A stretch of DNA of 52,033 nt. It comes from an uncultured Spirochaetaceae bacterium (GTDB taxonomy: Bacteria > Spirochaetota > Spirochaetia > Treponematales > Treponemataceae). The position numbers and the translations under genes were made by a program. The first letter of the stretch is position 1. Each line of letters opens with the position of its first letter. The stretch covers positions 1 to 52,033 of the forward strand of contig CADCBK010000025.1 of assembly GCA_902799665.1 (NCBI GenBank), written 5' to 3'. Below the pieces are notes generated by a model. That model did no database searches. It saw only the letters and a list, made by a program, of their open reading frames with translations, and was not told the DNA's origin. This document shows, in pieces, positions 15,552-23,358 of this stretch.

Positions 15552-16615
15552 GCCGCTCCTCCTTCGCAAGCCGCGTTCGCTTCCCTAACCAGGTTCTTGT
15601 TCACCGGGAAAAGCTTCTTGAGCCGCGGGAAAACTTGCGTCAATTCCTTTGAGCCCATGATTCCTTCAGGATGGAATTCCATAATCAAAATCAAGATTAA
15701 CGGAATGATGACCCACTTTAAAATTTGGGCCGGGCGCAAAAGTTCCAACAAAATCGTAAACACAACCGCCGAAAGAACCGAGCCGCTCAGCGAACCCATG
15801 CCGCCAAGGTAAACCATTACCAAAGATTCGGTTGACTTCATGATTCCAAAACTTGCCGGATTGATAAAGCCAAGCAAGTGCGCGAACAAGCCGCCCGCAA
15901 TTCCAGCCAAGAAGGAGCTGAATGTAAAGGCGATGAGCTTCATGTTGTTGGTGTTTACCGACATGATTTCCGCCGAAATCTCGTCGTACTTAACCGCGCT
16001 TATTCCCTTTCCCAAAGTTGAGTTCATAAGAAAGTGAATTGAAACAATCGCAAAGACCGCAAAGACAAGCGCCCAAATCAAAATCCACGGAATGTCAAAC
16101 ACGTCGCCCATGCTGTTCATAACGCTCTTCATTCCCATAAGGCCGCGGCTTCCGCCAACCAAAGGAATGTTGTTTATCGCCGTCGTGACGATAAAGTTTG
16201 CGGCCACCGTGATAATCGCAAGATAGTCGTCGCGCGTCTTGAACGAAGGAATGGCTACGATTAGGCTAACCAGCATCGCGCCCAGGCCTCCAAGCAAAAT
16301 GCAAATCGGGAAGCCGATTACTGCAAGGCTTTCGGGCAAAAGCGCGCTGCCGGTGATTGAATTTCCGTCCTTGAACAAAATCAGCGACGCGACGGCGGAG
16401 ACATAAGCGCCAGTTGCCATAAAGCCGCCGTGGCCGCAACTGAATTCTCCCATGTAGCCGTTTACGATGTTCAAGCTCGCCGACATTATCGCGTTAATGC
16501 AAATCGTCACGATGATTGTCTGAAAGTAGTTGTTTATTATTTCAAACTTGGCGAGAACCGTAATGATTAAAATCATCGCGATTGTCGTCAAAGGCATTAT
16601 CAGCTTTCTATTCAT
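15548..16615 (-). CDS. livM: Branched-chain-type amino acid ABC transporter permease
   Basis: 355 residues with about nine or ten hydrophobic segments. Landmarks are NIVNGYMGEFSCGHGGFMATGAY (the LivM-type GxxSxGHGxFxxxGAY block), PSFKTRDDYLAIITVA and YDEISAEIMSVNTNNMKLIAFTFSSFLAGIAGGLFAHLLGFINPASF. It is the larger of the two membrane subunits. AAGGAG precedes the start. The C-terminal tail after IILILIMEFHPEGIMGSKEL runs on with a charged region ending in VREANAACEGGAA, somewhat longer than usual. Confidence 0.93.
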   Translation of the reverse strand: MNRKLIMPLTTIAMILIITVLAKFEIINNYFQTIIVTICINAIMSASLNIVNGYMGEFSCGHGGFMATGAYVSAVASLILFKDGNSITGSALLPESLAVIGFPICILLGGLGAMLVSLIVAIPSFKTRDDYLAIITVAANFIVTTAINNIPLVGGSRGLMGMKSVMNSMGDVFDIPWILIWALVFAVFAIVSIHFLMNSTLGKGISAVKYDEISAEIMSVNTNNMKLIAFTFSSFLAGIAGGLFAHLLGFINPASFGIMKSTESLVMVYLGGMGSLSGSVLSAVVFTILLELLRPAQILKWVIIPLILILIMEFHPEGIMGSKELTQVFPRLKKLFPVNKNLVREANAACEGGAA

Positions 16616-16624
16616 AAGAACTCC

Positions 16625-17536
16625 TTAAATCTTTGTGCTCTTGGCCAAGCCAAAAAATCCTGTCGGCTTGATTGTCAGAATAACCAAAAGAATTACAAAC
16701 GAAACCAAATCCTTGTAGCTTGACGGCAAAAACGCCGTAACAAAAATCTCGATAAAGCCAAGCAAGAATCCGCCGATAAAGGCGCCCTTGATGTCGCCGA
16801 TTCCGCCGACAACCGCGGCGATAAAGGCCTTCCATCCGATAATCATTCCCATGTAAGGGTCCATTACCGGGTATGACATCCCAAAAAGAATTCCGGCTAC
16901 AGCCGCCAGCGCGGAGCCAAGCGCGAAGGTGAAAGTGATTACTGTATTTACAGGGATTCCCATCAAAGGAATCGCGAACTTGTCATAAGAAATCGCGCGC
17001 ATGCTCATTCCCAAAGTTGTCTTTTGAACAATGAACTGCAAAATCGCGAAAATCAAAACGGCGCTGACAATTACCAAAACCTTTAGGCTTGTGATTGTGA
17101 CAGGACCGATGTTCCAAACATATTTTGGAAGAATGTCCGGAAAGCTTCTTGCCGAAGCGCCAAGAACGGCAAGGTTTCCGTTTTCAAGAATAAAGCCTAT
17201 CATCAAAGCGGTGATGACAACGTAAAGTCTGTTGGCGCCCTTCGCCCTAAGCGGCTTGTAGGCGACCTTTTCTATTCCCACGCCTAAAAGCGCTGTCAGC
17301 GCCATCGTGCAAACAAGCGTGATTACAAACAAAGGAATTCCAACCAATCCAGAAATTTTTGCCGTGATAAAAGCGACAACAAAAAACGCGATGTAGGTTG
17401 ACGTCATGAAGATGTCTCCATGAGCGAAGTTTATGAGCCTCAAAACGCCGTAAACAAGGCAGTATCCGAGAGCGATCATTGAATAAAAGCTGCCCCATTG
17501 AAGGGCATTGAAAATATTTTGTATAAAAAAGGTCAT
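16625..17536 (-). CDS. livH: Branched-chain-type amino acid ABC transporter permease
   Basis: 303 residues from the ATG at 17536, preceded by GGAGGC; a 14-residue upstream extension lacks a site. The N-terminus TFFIQNIFNALQWGSFYSMIALGYCLVYGVLRLINFAHGDIFM carries the LivH hallmark LxxGxxYxLxALGxxLVYGxxRxINFAHGxxF. Later PLRAKGANRLYVVITALMIGFILEN and YDKFAIPLMGIPVNTVI are also typical. Eight or so membrane helices are visible. It follows livK by about 80 bp and lies 9 bp before livM. Confidence 0.94.
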   Translation of the reverse strand: MTFFIQNIFNALQWGSFYSMIALGYCLVYGVLRLINFAHGDIFMTSTYIAFFVVAFITAKISGLVGIPLFVITLVCTMALTALLGVGIEKVAYKPLRAKGANRLYVVITALMIGFILENGNLAVLGASARSFPDILPKYVWNIGPVTITSLKVLVIVSAVLIFAILQFIVQKTTLGMSMRAISYDKFAIPLMGIPVNTVITFTFALGSALAAVAGILFGMSYPVMDPYMGMIIGWKAFIAAVVGGIGDIKGAFIGGFLLGFIEIFVTAFLPSSYKDLVSFVILLVILTIKPTGFFGLAKSTKI

Positions 17537-17617
17537 AGACGCCTCCATCGTGAAAACTGGGGGCCAACCAAATCTCATTCAAAATCTTTTGGCCAGCCCC
17601 CGACAACTTGATAAAAG

Positions 17618-18784
17618 TTACGGTTGCAAACTCTTTACGAATTCAAACTCGCCTTCCTTTGTCACCTTGACTACAACCGCGTCCTTGATTGGATCTCCGT
17701 CAGGAGTGAACTTCATGTTTCCGGTCACTCCGGCAAAGCTCTTGATTTTTCCCATCGCGTCCTTGATCGCCACGCGGTCCTTTTTCAAGTTGCCGGTAAG
17801 TCCCGCGTCTTGGATTGCCTGAAGGACAATGTAAGTCGCGTCGTATGTAAGAGCCGCAACGTCGTCAGGAACATAGCCGTAAGCCTTTTGATACTTTGTG
17901 ATGAACTCTTTTGTCTTTCCTGTCGCTCCCTTGGCGGCGTAGTGGGTCGTAAAGTAAGCGCCAACAACCGCTCCCTTTGAAAGCGGGAACAAGTCCGCGG
18001 AACCCCACGAGTCGGAGCCCATGACCGGCTTTGACCAACCCAAGTCCTTGGCTTGCGAAGTGATCAATCCTACAAAGTTGTAGTAGTCGGGAAGGTAAAG
18101 GAAGTCCGCCTTTGAGTTGACGACCTTTGTAAGCTGAACGCTAAAGTCTTGGTCCTTCTGTCCAAAGGATTCAAAAACAACAACCTTTCCGTACTTTGAC
18201 TCCCATTCCTTTTTGAAGAGTTCGGCCAAAGTCTTTGAGTAGTCGTCCTCAAGGTTGTAGACGATGGCTACGTTCTTTCCGCCGAATGTCTCGCTCGCGA
18301 ACTTGGCGGCTACAGGAGCCTGGAAAGGATCAAGAAAGCAGGCGCGGAAACAGAAGGGGCGGCCGGCCGTAGCCTTTGGGTTTGTGGCCCAAGGAGTGAT
18401 CATCGGCACTCTCATGTCGTTGTAGATTTCGCCAGCGGGAATCGCGCGGCCGGAACCTTCCGGACCGATTGAGGCCAAAACCTTGTCGATGTCAATCAAC
18501 TTATTGGCGGCGTTGATGGCGGAATCCGACTTGAGTTCGTTGTCAACATAGACAAATTCAAGAAGGTACTTTTCGCCCTTAACGTCCAAACCGCCGGCGG
18601 CGTTGATTTCTTTTTTAATGATTTCGCCCGCAAATTTGGCGCTCTCGCCTACCTTGGGAGAATCGCCTGTGAGAGGAATGTTAAATCCAAGCTTGATTGT
18701 TTTCTGCTTAGGGGCAGAAAAAGAACTCGTCATCGCAAAAAGAGCGACAACTCCAAGAACAATTGCCGTCTGAAGTCTCTTCAT
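17618..18784 (-). CDS. livK: Periplasmic amino acid-binding protein of the Liv-type transporter
   Basis: 388 residues from the ATG at 18784, chosen because AAGGAGC precedes it and a signal peptide follows (MKRLQTAIVLGVVALFAMTS to SFSA). The mature part has the periplasmic binding protein type-1 opening TIKLGFNIPLTGDSPKVGESAKFAGE, then LASIGPEGSGRAIPAGEIYNDMRVPMITPWATNP and VAIVYNLEDDYSK. The fold binds branched-chain or other amino acids, amides or small acids. As first gene of an operon with Pxp, D-amino-acid transaminase, D-glutamate cyclase and racemase, it probably binds a compound feeding those enzymes. The binding-site residues do not let me pick the ligand. Confidence 0.92.
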   Translation of the reverse strand: MKRLQTAIVLGVVALFAMTSSFSAPKQKTIKLGFNIPLTGDSPKVGESAKFAGEIIKKEINAAGGLDVKGEKYLLEFVYVDNELKSDSAINAANKLIDIDKVLASIGPEGSGRAIPAGEIYNDMRVPMITPWATNPKATAGRPFCFRACFLDPFQAPVAAKFASETFGGKNVAIVYNLEDDYSKTLAELFKKEWESKYGKVVVFESFGQKDQDFSVQLTKVVNSKADFLYLPDYYNFVGLITSQAKDLGWSKPVMGSDSWGSADLFPLSKGAVVGAYFTTHYAAKGATGKTKEFITKYQKAYGYVPDDVAALTYDATYIVLQAIQDAGLTGNLKKDRVAIKDAMGKIKSFAGVTGNMKFTPDGDPIKDAVVVKVTKEGEFEFVKSLQP

Positions 18785-18982
18785 ATTCAGCTCCTTGTTT
18801 TTCGCAAAGAACTTTTCTGAAAAGACAGCAAAGATCTTTGCGCGAAAGATTAAGATGCCATACGGCATCTTTTCATGCACAGCGTCTTTGCTGACGTTCT
18901 GATGATGCAAACCTAACAAAAATCGGCTTTTATTGCATTATACAAAGCGCACAAATTATTCTTTTTTTTATTGTACGCTTTG
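18785..18982 (-). promoter_or_regulatory. livK promoter, candidate operator and structured leader
   Basis: A TATAAT on the minus strand (18942-18937) lies about 150 nt before livK. Directly upstream, over the -35 area, is an inverted repeat CAAAGCGCACAA (18943-18954) and TTGTACGCTTTG (18971-18982), with one mismatch and a 16-bp spacer. There is no good -35 box, which fits an activator-dependent promoter. A related 12-mer lies in the pucR/aminotransferase intergenic region. The leader contains a perfect 14-bp palindrome GCAAAGATCTTTGC (18828-18841) and a hairpin with 8-bp arms at 18851-18870. I recognise no known riboswitch. Confidence 0.55.
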
Positions 18983-18999
18983 ACCATACAGTTTTTTGC

Positions 19000-20157
19000 C
19001 TATTTGTTCCTTAACAAATCATAAATTTTTATCTGCTCGTCCTTTGAAAGAATTTTCCAACACTTTGCGGGACTGCCGGAAGCGACGGAATCTCCGGCCA
19101 TCTTGTCTTCCAGCGCGGCGAATTTTTCCAAATCGATTCCGTATTCCCTAAGCGTCGGAACGCGCAAAGTTTTTGTAAGCGCTTCCAAAGCCGCGATGAA
19201 TTTTTCGGCGCCCTCCTTTGCCTCGCAGCCCTTTGCGGCGGCGCCAATGGCAACGGCAAGCTGGGCGAATCTTTCATAGCAGCCGTCCATAACCGCCTTA
19301 AGGCATTCAACGGCCAGCATCGCGTTTGAAATTCCGTGCGGAACGTGGAAGCAAGCGCCGATAGGACGGCTCATTCCGTGAATGATTGTCGTGGGCGCTC
19401 CGTTAATGGCGACGCCCGCTTCGTAAGCCGCAAAGCTCATGTTCTCGCGCGCCTCTTCGTCGCCGCCGTCTTGGCAAGCCCTTGGAAGATATTCAAAAAT
19501 TCTTTTCACTGCGTCAAGACAAAAATTGTCGGTCACGGGATTGGCGGCGCGGCTGGTGTAGCTTTCCACCGCGTGACAAAGCGCGTCCATGCCGGTGGCC
19601 ATCGTGACGCTTTGCGGCGCCGTGCTTGTGTACTTGTAATCAATTACGGCGATTTTCGGCAAAAGGGCGTCGCCTTTAAAAAGCAGCTTTTCTTCCGTCG
19701 CCGTATTGGTAAAGACAAAATATCTTGTCGCCTCGGAACCGGTGCCGGCCGTCGTCGGTATCAAAACCAGCGGCGCGAAATTTCCCTTTATCTCTTTGCC
19801 CTTGTAGTCGGCCAGCTTTCCTGGAAGGGCAGCCATCGCCGCAATCGCCTTGGCGGTGTCGACCGGCGTTCCCCCGCCAAGCCCGACGATAAAATCGCAT
19901 TTCTCTGACTTAAAAACATCCACGCCGGCCATAATCATTTGGTCGGTCGGCTCGCCCGGCAAATCGTTGAACAAAGCCGAATCGATTCCCAGCGAAGCCA
20001 AAAGGTCGGAAACCTCTTTTGCCAAGCCGGTTTTTGTGATGATTTTTCCGGTGACAATCAAAGCCTTTTTTCCAAAGGCGGCCATTTCGGAAGCGGCGTT
20101 TTTTAGCGCGCCGGCCCCAAAATAAATTTTAGGAACAGAGCTAAAAGAAAAATTCAT
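19000..20157 (-). CDS. Iron-containing alcohol dehydrogenase, possible sulfoacetaldehyde or other semialdehyde reductase
   Basis: 385 residues from the ATG at 20157, preceded by AAAGGA. Group III iron alcohol dehydrogenase: VPKIYFGAGALKNAA, VGLGGGTPVDTAKAIAAM, IPTTAGTGSEATRYFVFT, then the metal-site histidines in TGMDALCHAVESYTS, IIHGMSRPIGACFHVPHGISNAML. It reduces an aldehyde with NAD(P)H. It lies 12 bp after a class-III aminotransferase, so it probably reduces the aldehyde formed by that enzyme. The taurine pathway pairs such enzymes: aminotransferase to sulfoacetaldehyde, then a group III alcohol dehydrogenase to isethionate. A GABA/4-hydroxybutyrate or beta-alanine pairing is equally compatible. 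Confidence 0.88.
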   Translation of the reverse strand: MNFSFSSVPKIYFGAGALKNAASEMAAFGKKALIVTGKIITKTGLAKEVSDLLASLGIDSALFNDLPGEPTDQMIMAGVDVFKSEKCDFIVGLGGGTPVDTAKAIAAMAALPGKLADYKGKEIKGNFAPLVLIPTTAGTGSEATRYFVFTNTATEEKLLFKGDALLPKIAVIDYKYTSTAPQSVTMATGMDALCHAVESYTSRAANPVTDNFCLDAVKRIFEYLPRACQDGGDEEARENMSFAAYEAGVAINGAPTTIIHGMSRPIGACFHVPHGISNAMLAVECLKAVMDGCYERFAQLAVAIGAAAKGCEAKEGAEKFIAALEALTKTLRVPTLREYGIDLEKFAALEDKMAGDSVASGSPAKCWKILSKDEQIKIYDLLRNK

Positions 20158-20169
20158 TCTCAAATCCTT

Positions 20170-21498
20170 TCACAAAACGTATTTTTCGTCAACGATTGTC
20201 AAAACCTCGTCCAGCTTGGCAAGCTCTTCGTCGATTTGCTCTTCCGTGATGATGAGGGGCGGCGCGACCATAATTACGTTTTCGTGGGAATAGGTGAAAA
20301 AGCCGCGGCACTTCAATTCTTTGACAATCGAGCCCATAATGCCCTGCGGGTCTTGCCCCCAAGGAACAAGAGGCTCGCGCGTCTTCCTGTCCTTAACCAG
20401 CTCCACGCCGCCAAACAAGCCTATATATCGGACGTCGCCGACAGACTTATGCTTTGCCTTAATCGATTCAAGGACTTGCCCCAAATGCTTTCCCACTTTT
20501 TGAACGTGAGCCTCTATGTCATTCTTAAGATAAAATTCTTGGCAAGCCACACCCGCCGCGCAGGCAAGCGGATGGCCCGAATAAGTCAAGCCGCAGCTCA
20601 AATATTTGTCGTCAAAAAAATGCGCTATGTCGTTTTTCACAATCGCGCCGCCAAGCGGAATGTAGCCGGAGTTTACGCCTTTGGCAAAAGTTATGATGTC
20701 GGGTGTCACGTCAAAGTTCATGTAGGCGAACATTTTGCCGGTCCTGTACCAGCCGGCCATGACTTCGTCGCAAATCATCACAATGCCAAACTCGTCGCAA
20801 ATTTTTCTAACGCCTTTAAGATAATTCTTTGGATAAATGATCACGCCGTTGGAACCGATTACCGTTTCCAAAATAATCGCCGCGACCCTGTCTCCTCCCT
20901 CAAATATAACTTGCTCCCTAAGCTTGTCAACGTAATGCTCGCACTCGTCGTCCTCCGACTCAAATTTTATTTTTTCCTGGTAAGAATACGGCCCCCTAAA
21001 ATGGATAAAGCCCGGAATCGCAGGCTCAAGCGCAAAGTGCCGCGGCTCGCCCGTAAGGTTTCCGGCGCCAAAAGTGGAGCCGTGGTAAGAGCGGTATTGG
21101 CTCATCACCTTAAAGCGGCCCGTGTACATTCTGGCCATCTTAATCGCGTTTTCGTTTGCGTCCGCTCCGCCGTTGGTAAAAAATATTTTACCAAAAGATT
21201 TTGGAAGCCGGTCGATTATAGACTTGGCCAAAAGCGCCCTCGGCTCCGCTCCCCACGAACCTTGCACGTAAGCGTATTTATCCAGCTGGGCCTTTATCGC
21301 TTCGTTCATTTCCTTGTTCGCGTAACCGGCGTTCACGTTGACTTGCTCGGAAGACATGTCGGCGTAGCGGTTTCCTTCCGTGTCGTAAATGTAAATGCCT
21401 TCCGCATGGTCAACCACAATCGGATTAAGGCCGCCCTGCTTGCTCCATCCCAACAAAACGTTTGACGTTTGCGTTTGCGCTATTTCGCTTGCGTTCAT
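20170..21498 (-). CDS. Class-III omega-aminotransferase (taurine:pyruvate/2-oxoglutarate-like)
   Basis: 442 residues. NVNAGYANKEMNEAIKAQLDKYAYVQ, FFTNGGADANENAIKMARMYTGR, YRSYHGSTFGAGNLTG, MICDEVMAGWYRTGKMFAY and the PLP lysine in ITFAKGVNSGYIPLGG define a class-III PLP aminotransferase. The YSGHPLACAAGVA block and C-terminal MVAPPLIITEEQIDEELAKLDEVL look like taurine aminotransferases, but related enzymes act on beta-alanine, GABA or diamines. It would make an aldehyde that the downstream alcohol dehydrogenase can reduce. If pyruvate is the acceptor it yields L-alanine, the substrate of the alr gene in the nearby operon. GGAGGT precedes the start. Divergent from pucR. Confidence 0.9.
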   Translation of the reverse strand: MNASEIAQTQTSNVLLGWSKQGGLNPIVVDHAEGIYIYDTEGNRYADMSSEQVNVNAGYANKEMNEAIKAQLDKYAYVQGSWGAEPRALLAKSIIDRLPKSFGKIFFTNGGADANENAIKMARMYTGRFKVMSQYRSYHGSTFGAGNLTGEPRHFALEPAIPGFIHFRGPYSYQEKIKFESEDDECEHYVDKLREQVIFEGGDRVAAIILETVIGSNGVIIYPKNYLKGVRKICDEFGIVMICDEVMAGWYRTGKMFAYMNFDVTPDIITFAKGVNSGYIPLGGAIVKNDIAHFFDDKYLSCGLTYSGHPLACAAGVACQEFYLKNDIEAHVQKVGKHLGQVLESIKAKHKSVGDVRYIGLFGGVELVKDRKTREPLVPWGQDPQGIMGSIVKELKCRGFFTYSHENVIMVAPPLIITEEQIDEELAKLDEVLTIVDEKYVL

Positions 21499-21556
21499 AA
21501 AACACCTCCAAATTCATTGAATGAACAAAAATTAGCGCAAATATTTTTTTTGGTTG

Positions 21557-21585
21557 TTGACAATATGCACAATTTTTTTTATTTT
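21557..21585 (+). promoter_or_regulatory. pucR promoter overlapping a candidate PucR site
   Basis: TTGACA (21557-21562) and TATTTT (21580-21585) are 17 bp apart. CAATATGCACAA at 21561-21572 overlaps the -35 box and agrees at 9 of 12 positions with the arm CAAAGCGCACAA at the livK promoter. A second short palindrome, TTCATT-G-AATGAA, lies near 21513-21526, closer to the aminotransferase start. Repression or autoregulation by PucR is inferred. Confidence 0.5.
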
Positions 21586-21621
21586 CTTATATGAAAATTG
21601 ACAAACGCGGGGGTGAACAAC

Positions 21622-22821
21622 ATGGCTCTTTCCCTACAGACAATCATTAATTTTACCGAAACGCCGTTCAAACTAAAACTTTTGGCGGGCCGCCAAGGAA
21701 TCAAAAAAAACGTCAGCTGGGTTTGCTACGCCGAAGACACCGAAACGATTGAATTCATAAGAGGCAACGAACTGGCCATCACGCTTGGCGTCAACTACGA
21801 GCGCAGCAAAGACAACCACGGAATAAAATCCGACAAACATATTTTTGACTACCTCAAAGAATTCGTCGACGAGTTCATCAAGCACGGAGCGACGGGCCTT
21901 GTAATAAACACCGGAAAATACATAAAAGAAATTCCAAAAAAACTGATCGACTATTGCAACAAAAAAAACTTTCCGCTTCTTTCAATGCCCTGGGAAATCC
22001 ACACGATAGACTTGATGCAAGAGATAGGCAACATGATTGCCAATGACAACCTTAACACAAAGTCCGTGGAAAATTATTTTTACAAAGCTATTTTTGAAAA
22101 GAACGAATGCGACCCTTTGCAAATAAAGAACACGCATTTTAGAGACGCAAAAGATTTTCTGATTGTTCTTGTTGAACTGAACGAAGAATTGTTCAACGAC
22201 GACATGATGAAAATAAAGCGTTACGTTGAATACAACTTTTGCTCGCGCTTGAACATCAACCACAATAAATATGTCTGTTTTGTCCACAACAACAAAATCA
22301 TTTTTGTATTAAAAGACGCGGGATTTTGCGACATACAGGAAATTTTCAACACCGCCAAAGCGGACAAACTTTTAAAAGACTCAAACGTCTCGATTTCCGA
22401 CGCCGCAAAATCGATGGAAGGTTTAAGCGAAATTTATGAGCACGCCCAAGCCGCTCTTATAATAAAAGCAAATCCGAAAAAGATGAATTTTTACAACGAC
22501 TTAGGAATTTATAAAATCCTCATCGACACGCGGAACAAAGAAATACTAAAGAACTTCTACAAAGAAAATCTCGGAAAGCTTGAGGAATTGGAGCCGCTAA
22601 AGCGCGAAGACTTTTACAAAACACTAAGCGCCTACCTAAAGAACGGCGGAAATATTTTAAAAGTCGCCGAGTTGAACCACGCCCACAGAAACACTATCAT
22701 CTACAGAATCAACAAAATGGAAGAGCTTCTCAACATGAATTTTTCTGACGGAGAAACAAGAACAGCGCTTCAGATTTCTTTGTACATCAAAAATCTTTTT
22801 GACAAATACTTCGAAGAATAA
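21622..22821 (+). CDS. PucR/CdaR-type transcriptional regulator
   Basis: 399 residues from the ATG at 21622, preceded by GGGGGTGA. The N-terminal PucR domain (residues 5-125) reads SLQTIINFTETPFKLKLLAGRQGIKKNVSWVCYAEDTETIEFIRGNELAITLG and HGATGLVINTGKYIKEIPKKLIDYCNKKNFPLLSMPW. The C-terminal HTH (about 335-395) reads FYKTLSAYLKNGGNILKVAELNHAHRNTIIYRINKMEELL, typical of CdaR/PucR activators. Such regulators control purine, amino acid or aldaric acid use next to them. It is divergent from the aminotransferase gene. Shared promoter motifs suggest it controls that pair and the liv-pxp operon. Confidence 0.9.
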   Translation: MALSLQTIINFTETPFKLKLLAGRQGIKKNVSWVCYAEDTETIEFIRGNELAITLGVNYERSKDNHGIKSDKHIFDYLKEFVDEFIKHGATGLVINTGKYIKEIPKKLIDYCNKKNFPLLSMPWEIHTIDLMQEIGNMIANDNLNTKSVENYFYKAIFEKNECDPLQIKNTHFRDAKDFLIVLVELNEELFNDDMMKIKRYVEYNFCSRLNINHNKYVCFVHNNKIIFVLKDAGFCDIQEIFNTAKADKLLKDSNVSISDAAKSMEGLSEIYEHAQAALIIKANPKKMNFYNDLGIYKILIDTRNKEILKNFYKENLGKLEELEPLKREDFYKTLSAYLKNGGNILKVAELNHAHRNTIIYRINKMEELLNMNFSDGETRTALQISLYIKNLFDKYFEE

Positions 22822-22846
22822 AAAAAATCCGCTCGATTAGAGCGGA
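22819..22846 (-). terminator. Minus-strand terminator downstream of a decayed tRNA copy
   Basis: TCCGCTC and GAGCGGA arms (22828-22834, 22840-22846) with a 5-base loop are followed on the minus strand by a run of about seven T (22827-22821). On the plus strand no T run follows, so it does not look like a strong pucR terminator. Confidence 0.7.
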
Positions 22847-22854
22847 CCTTTACC

Positions 22855-22874
22855 TTTGAGACTGACACGATTCG
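22855..22874 (-). repeat. Truncated tRNA-Arg 3' end, exact 20-bp copy of 23069-23088
   Basis: Twenty bases covering the acceptor end and T-arm of the intact tRNA-Arg recur 214 bp away in the same orientation, followed by their own terminator. Upstream on the minus strand the tRNA sequence breaks off and is replaced by about 160 bp without a gene, including a hairpin GCAAAC/GTTTGC (22887-22903). This could be a decayed tRNA duplication or an att-like repeat left by an integrated element. Confidence 0.75.
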
Positions 22875-23033
22875 CCACTCTGGTCGCAAACCTCGTGTTT
22901 GCTCCCGCCGTGGCGTCTACGCTCACTTTCATCGCCGTCCTGGCGCTGAATCCAAAAAATTGCTGCGCACTGCTCGCGATTTTTTGGACCGTTCGCTCCG
23001 CTTCGAATCGGCTCGTTCGACATACTCTAGGCA

Positions 23034-23065
23034 TAAAAAAAGGCCAAGCGTGTTAGCATGGCCTT
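23034..23065 (-). terminator. Terminator of the tRNA operon
   Basis: On the minus strand AAGGCCA and TGGCCTT (23065-23059, 23046-23040) form a 7-bp stem with a 12-base loop and are followed by a T run. It lies just after the 3' end of tRNA-Arg. Confidence 0.8.
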
Positions 23066-23071
23066 AATTTT

Positions 23072-23145
23072 GAGACTGACACGATTCGAACGTGCGACCT
23101 CCACCTCCGCAGGGTGGCGCTCTAATCCAGCTGAGCTACAATCTC
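23072..23145 (-). tRNA. tRNA-Arg, anticodon GCG
   Basis: On the minus strand the acceptor GAGATTG pairs with CAGTCTC, the D-arm is GCTC..GAGC, the anticodon stem CCACC/GGTGG encloses CTGCGGA, and the T-loop is TTCGAAT. The anticodon is GCG, reading CGC. No CCA is encoded. Many bacteria read CGN with an inosine-modified ACG anticodon, so GCG is less usual. It is the last of three tRNA genes. Confidence 0.88.
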
Positions 23146-23168
23146 ATTCAAGCTGAAGCTTGTAAAAC

Positions 23169-23253
23169 GGAAGCGACAGGAGTCGAACCTGCCGGGCCCA
23201 AATTGGAACCCACGGATTAGCAATCCGGCGTATTACCGCTCTACCACGCTTCC
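23169..23253 (-). tRNA. tRNA-Ser, anticodon GCT
   Basis: Acceptor arms GGAAGCG and CGCTTCC, anticodon loop TTGCTAA (anticodon GCT, codons AGC/AGT), and a long variable arm typical of class II tRNA-Ser. About 85 nt; CCA is not encoded. Confidence 0.92.
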
Positions 23254-23261
23254 AAATATGC

Positions 23262-23345
23262 GGAGCGAGAGGGATTTGAACCCCCGGTACCTTGCGGTAC
23301 AACGGTTTTCAAGACCGCCGCGTTCGACCACTCTGCCATCGCTCC
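23262..23345 (-). tRNA. tRNA-Ser, anticodon TGA
   Basis: Acceptor arms GGAGCGA and TCGCTCC, anticodon stem GCGGT/ACCGT around loop CTTGAAA (anticodon TGA, codon TCA), and a long variable arm. First tRNA of the operon; no encoded CCA. Confidence 0.92.
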
Positions 23346-23358
23346 AAAATGTTCTACG

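Noticed and set aside
20236..21465. 409-codon plus-strand open frame opposite the aminotransferase
   Set aside because: It mirrors a well-supported class-III aminotransferase and shows no protein-family features of its own.
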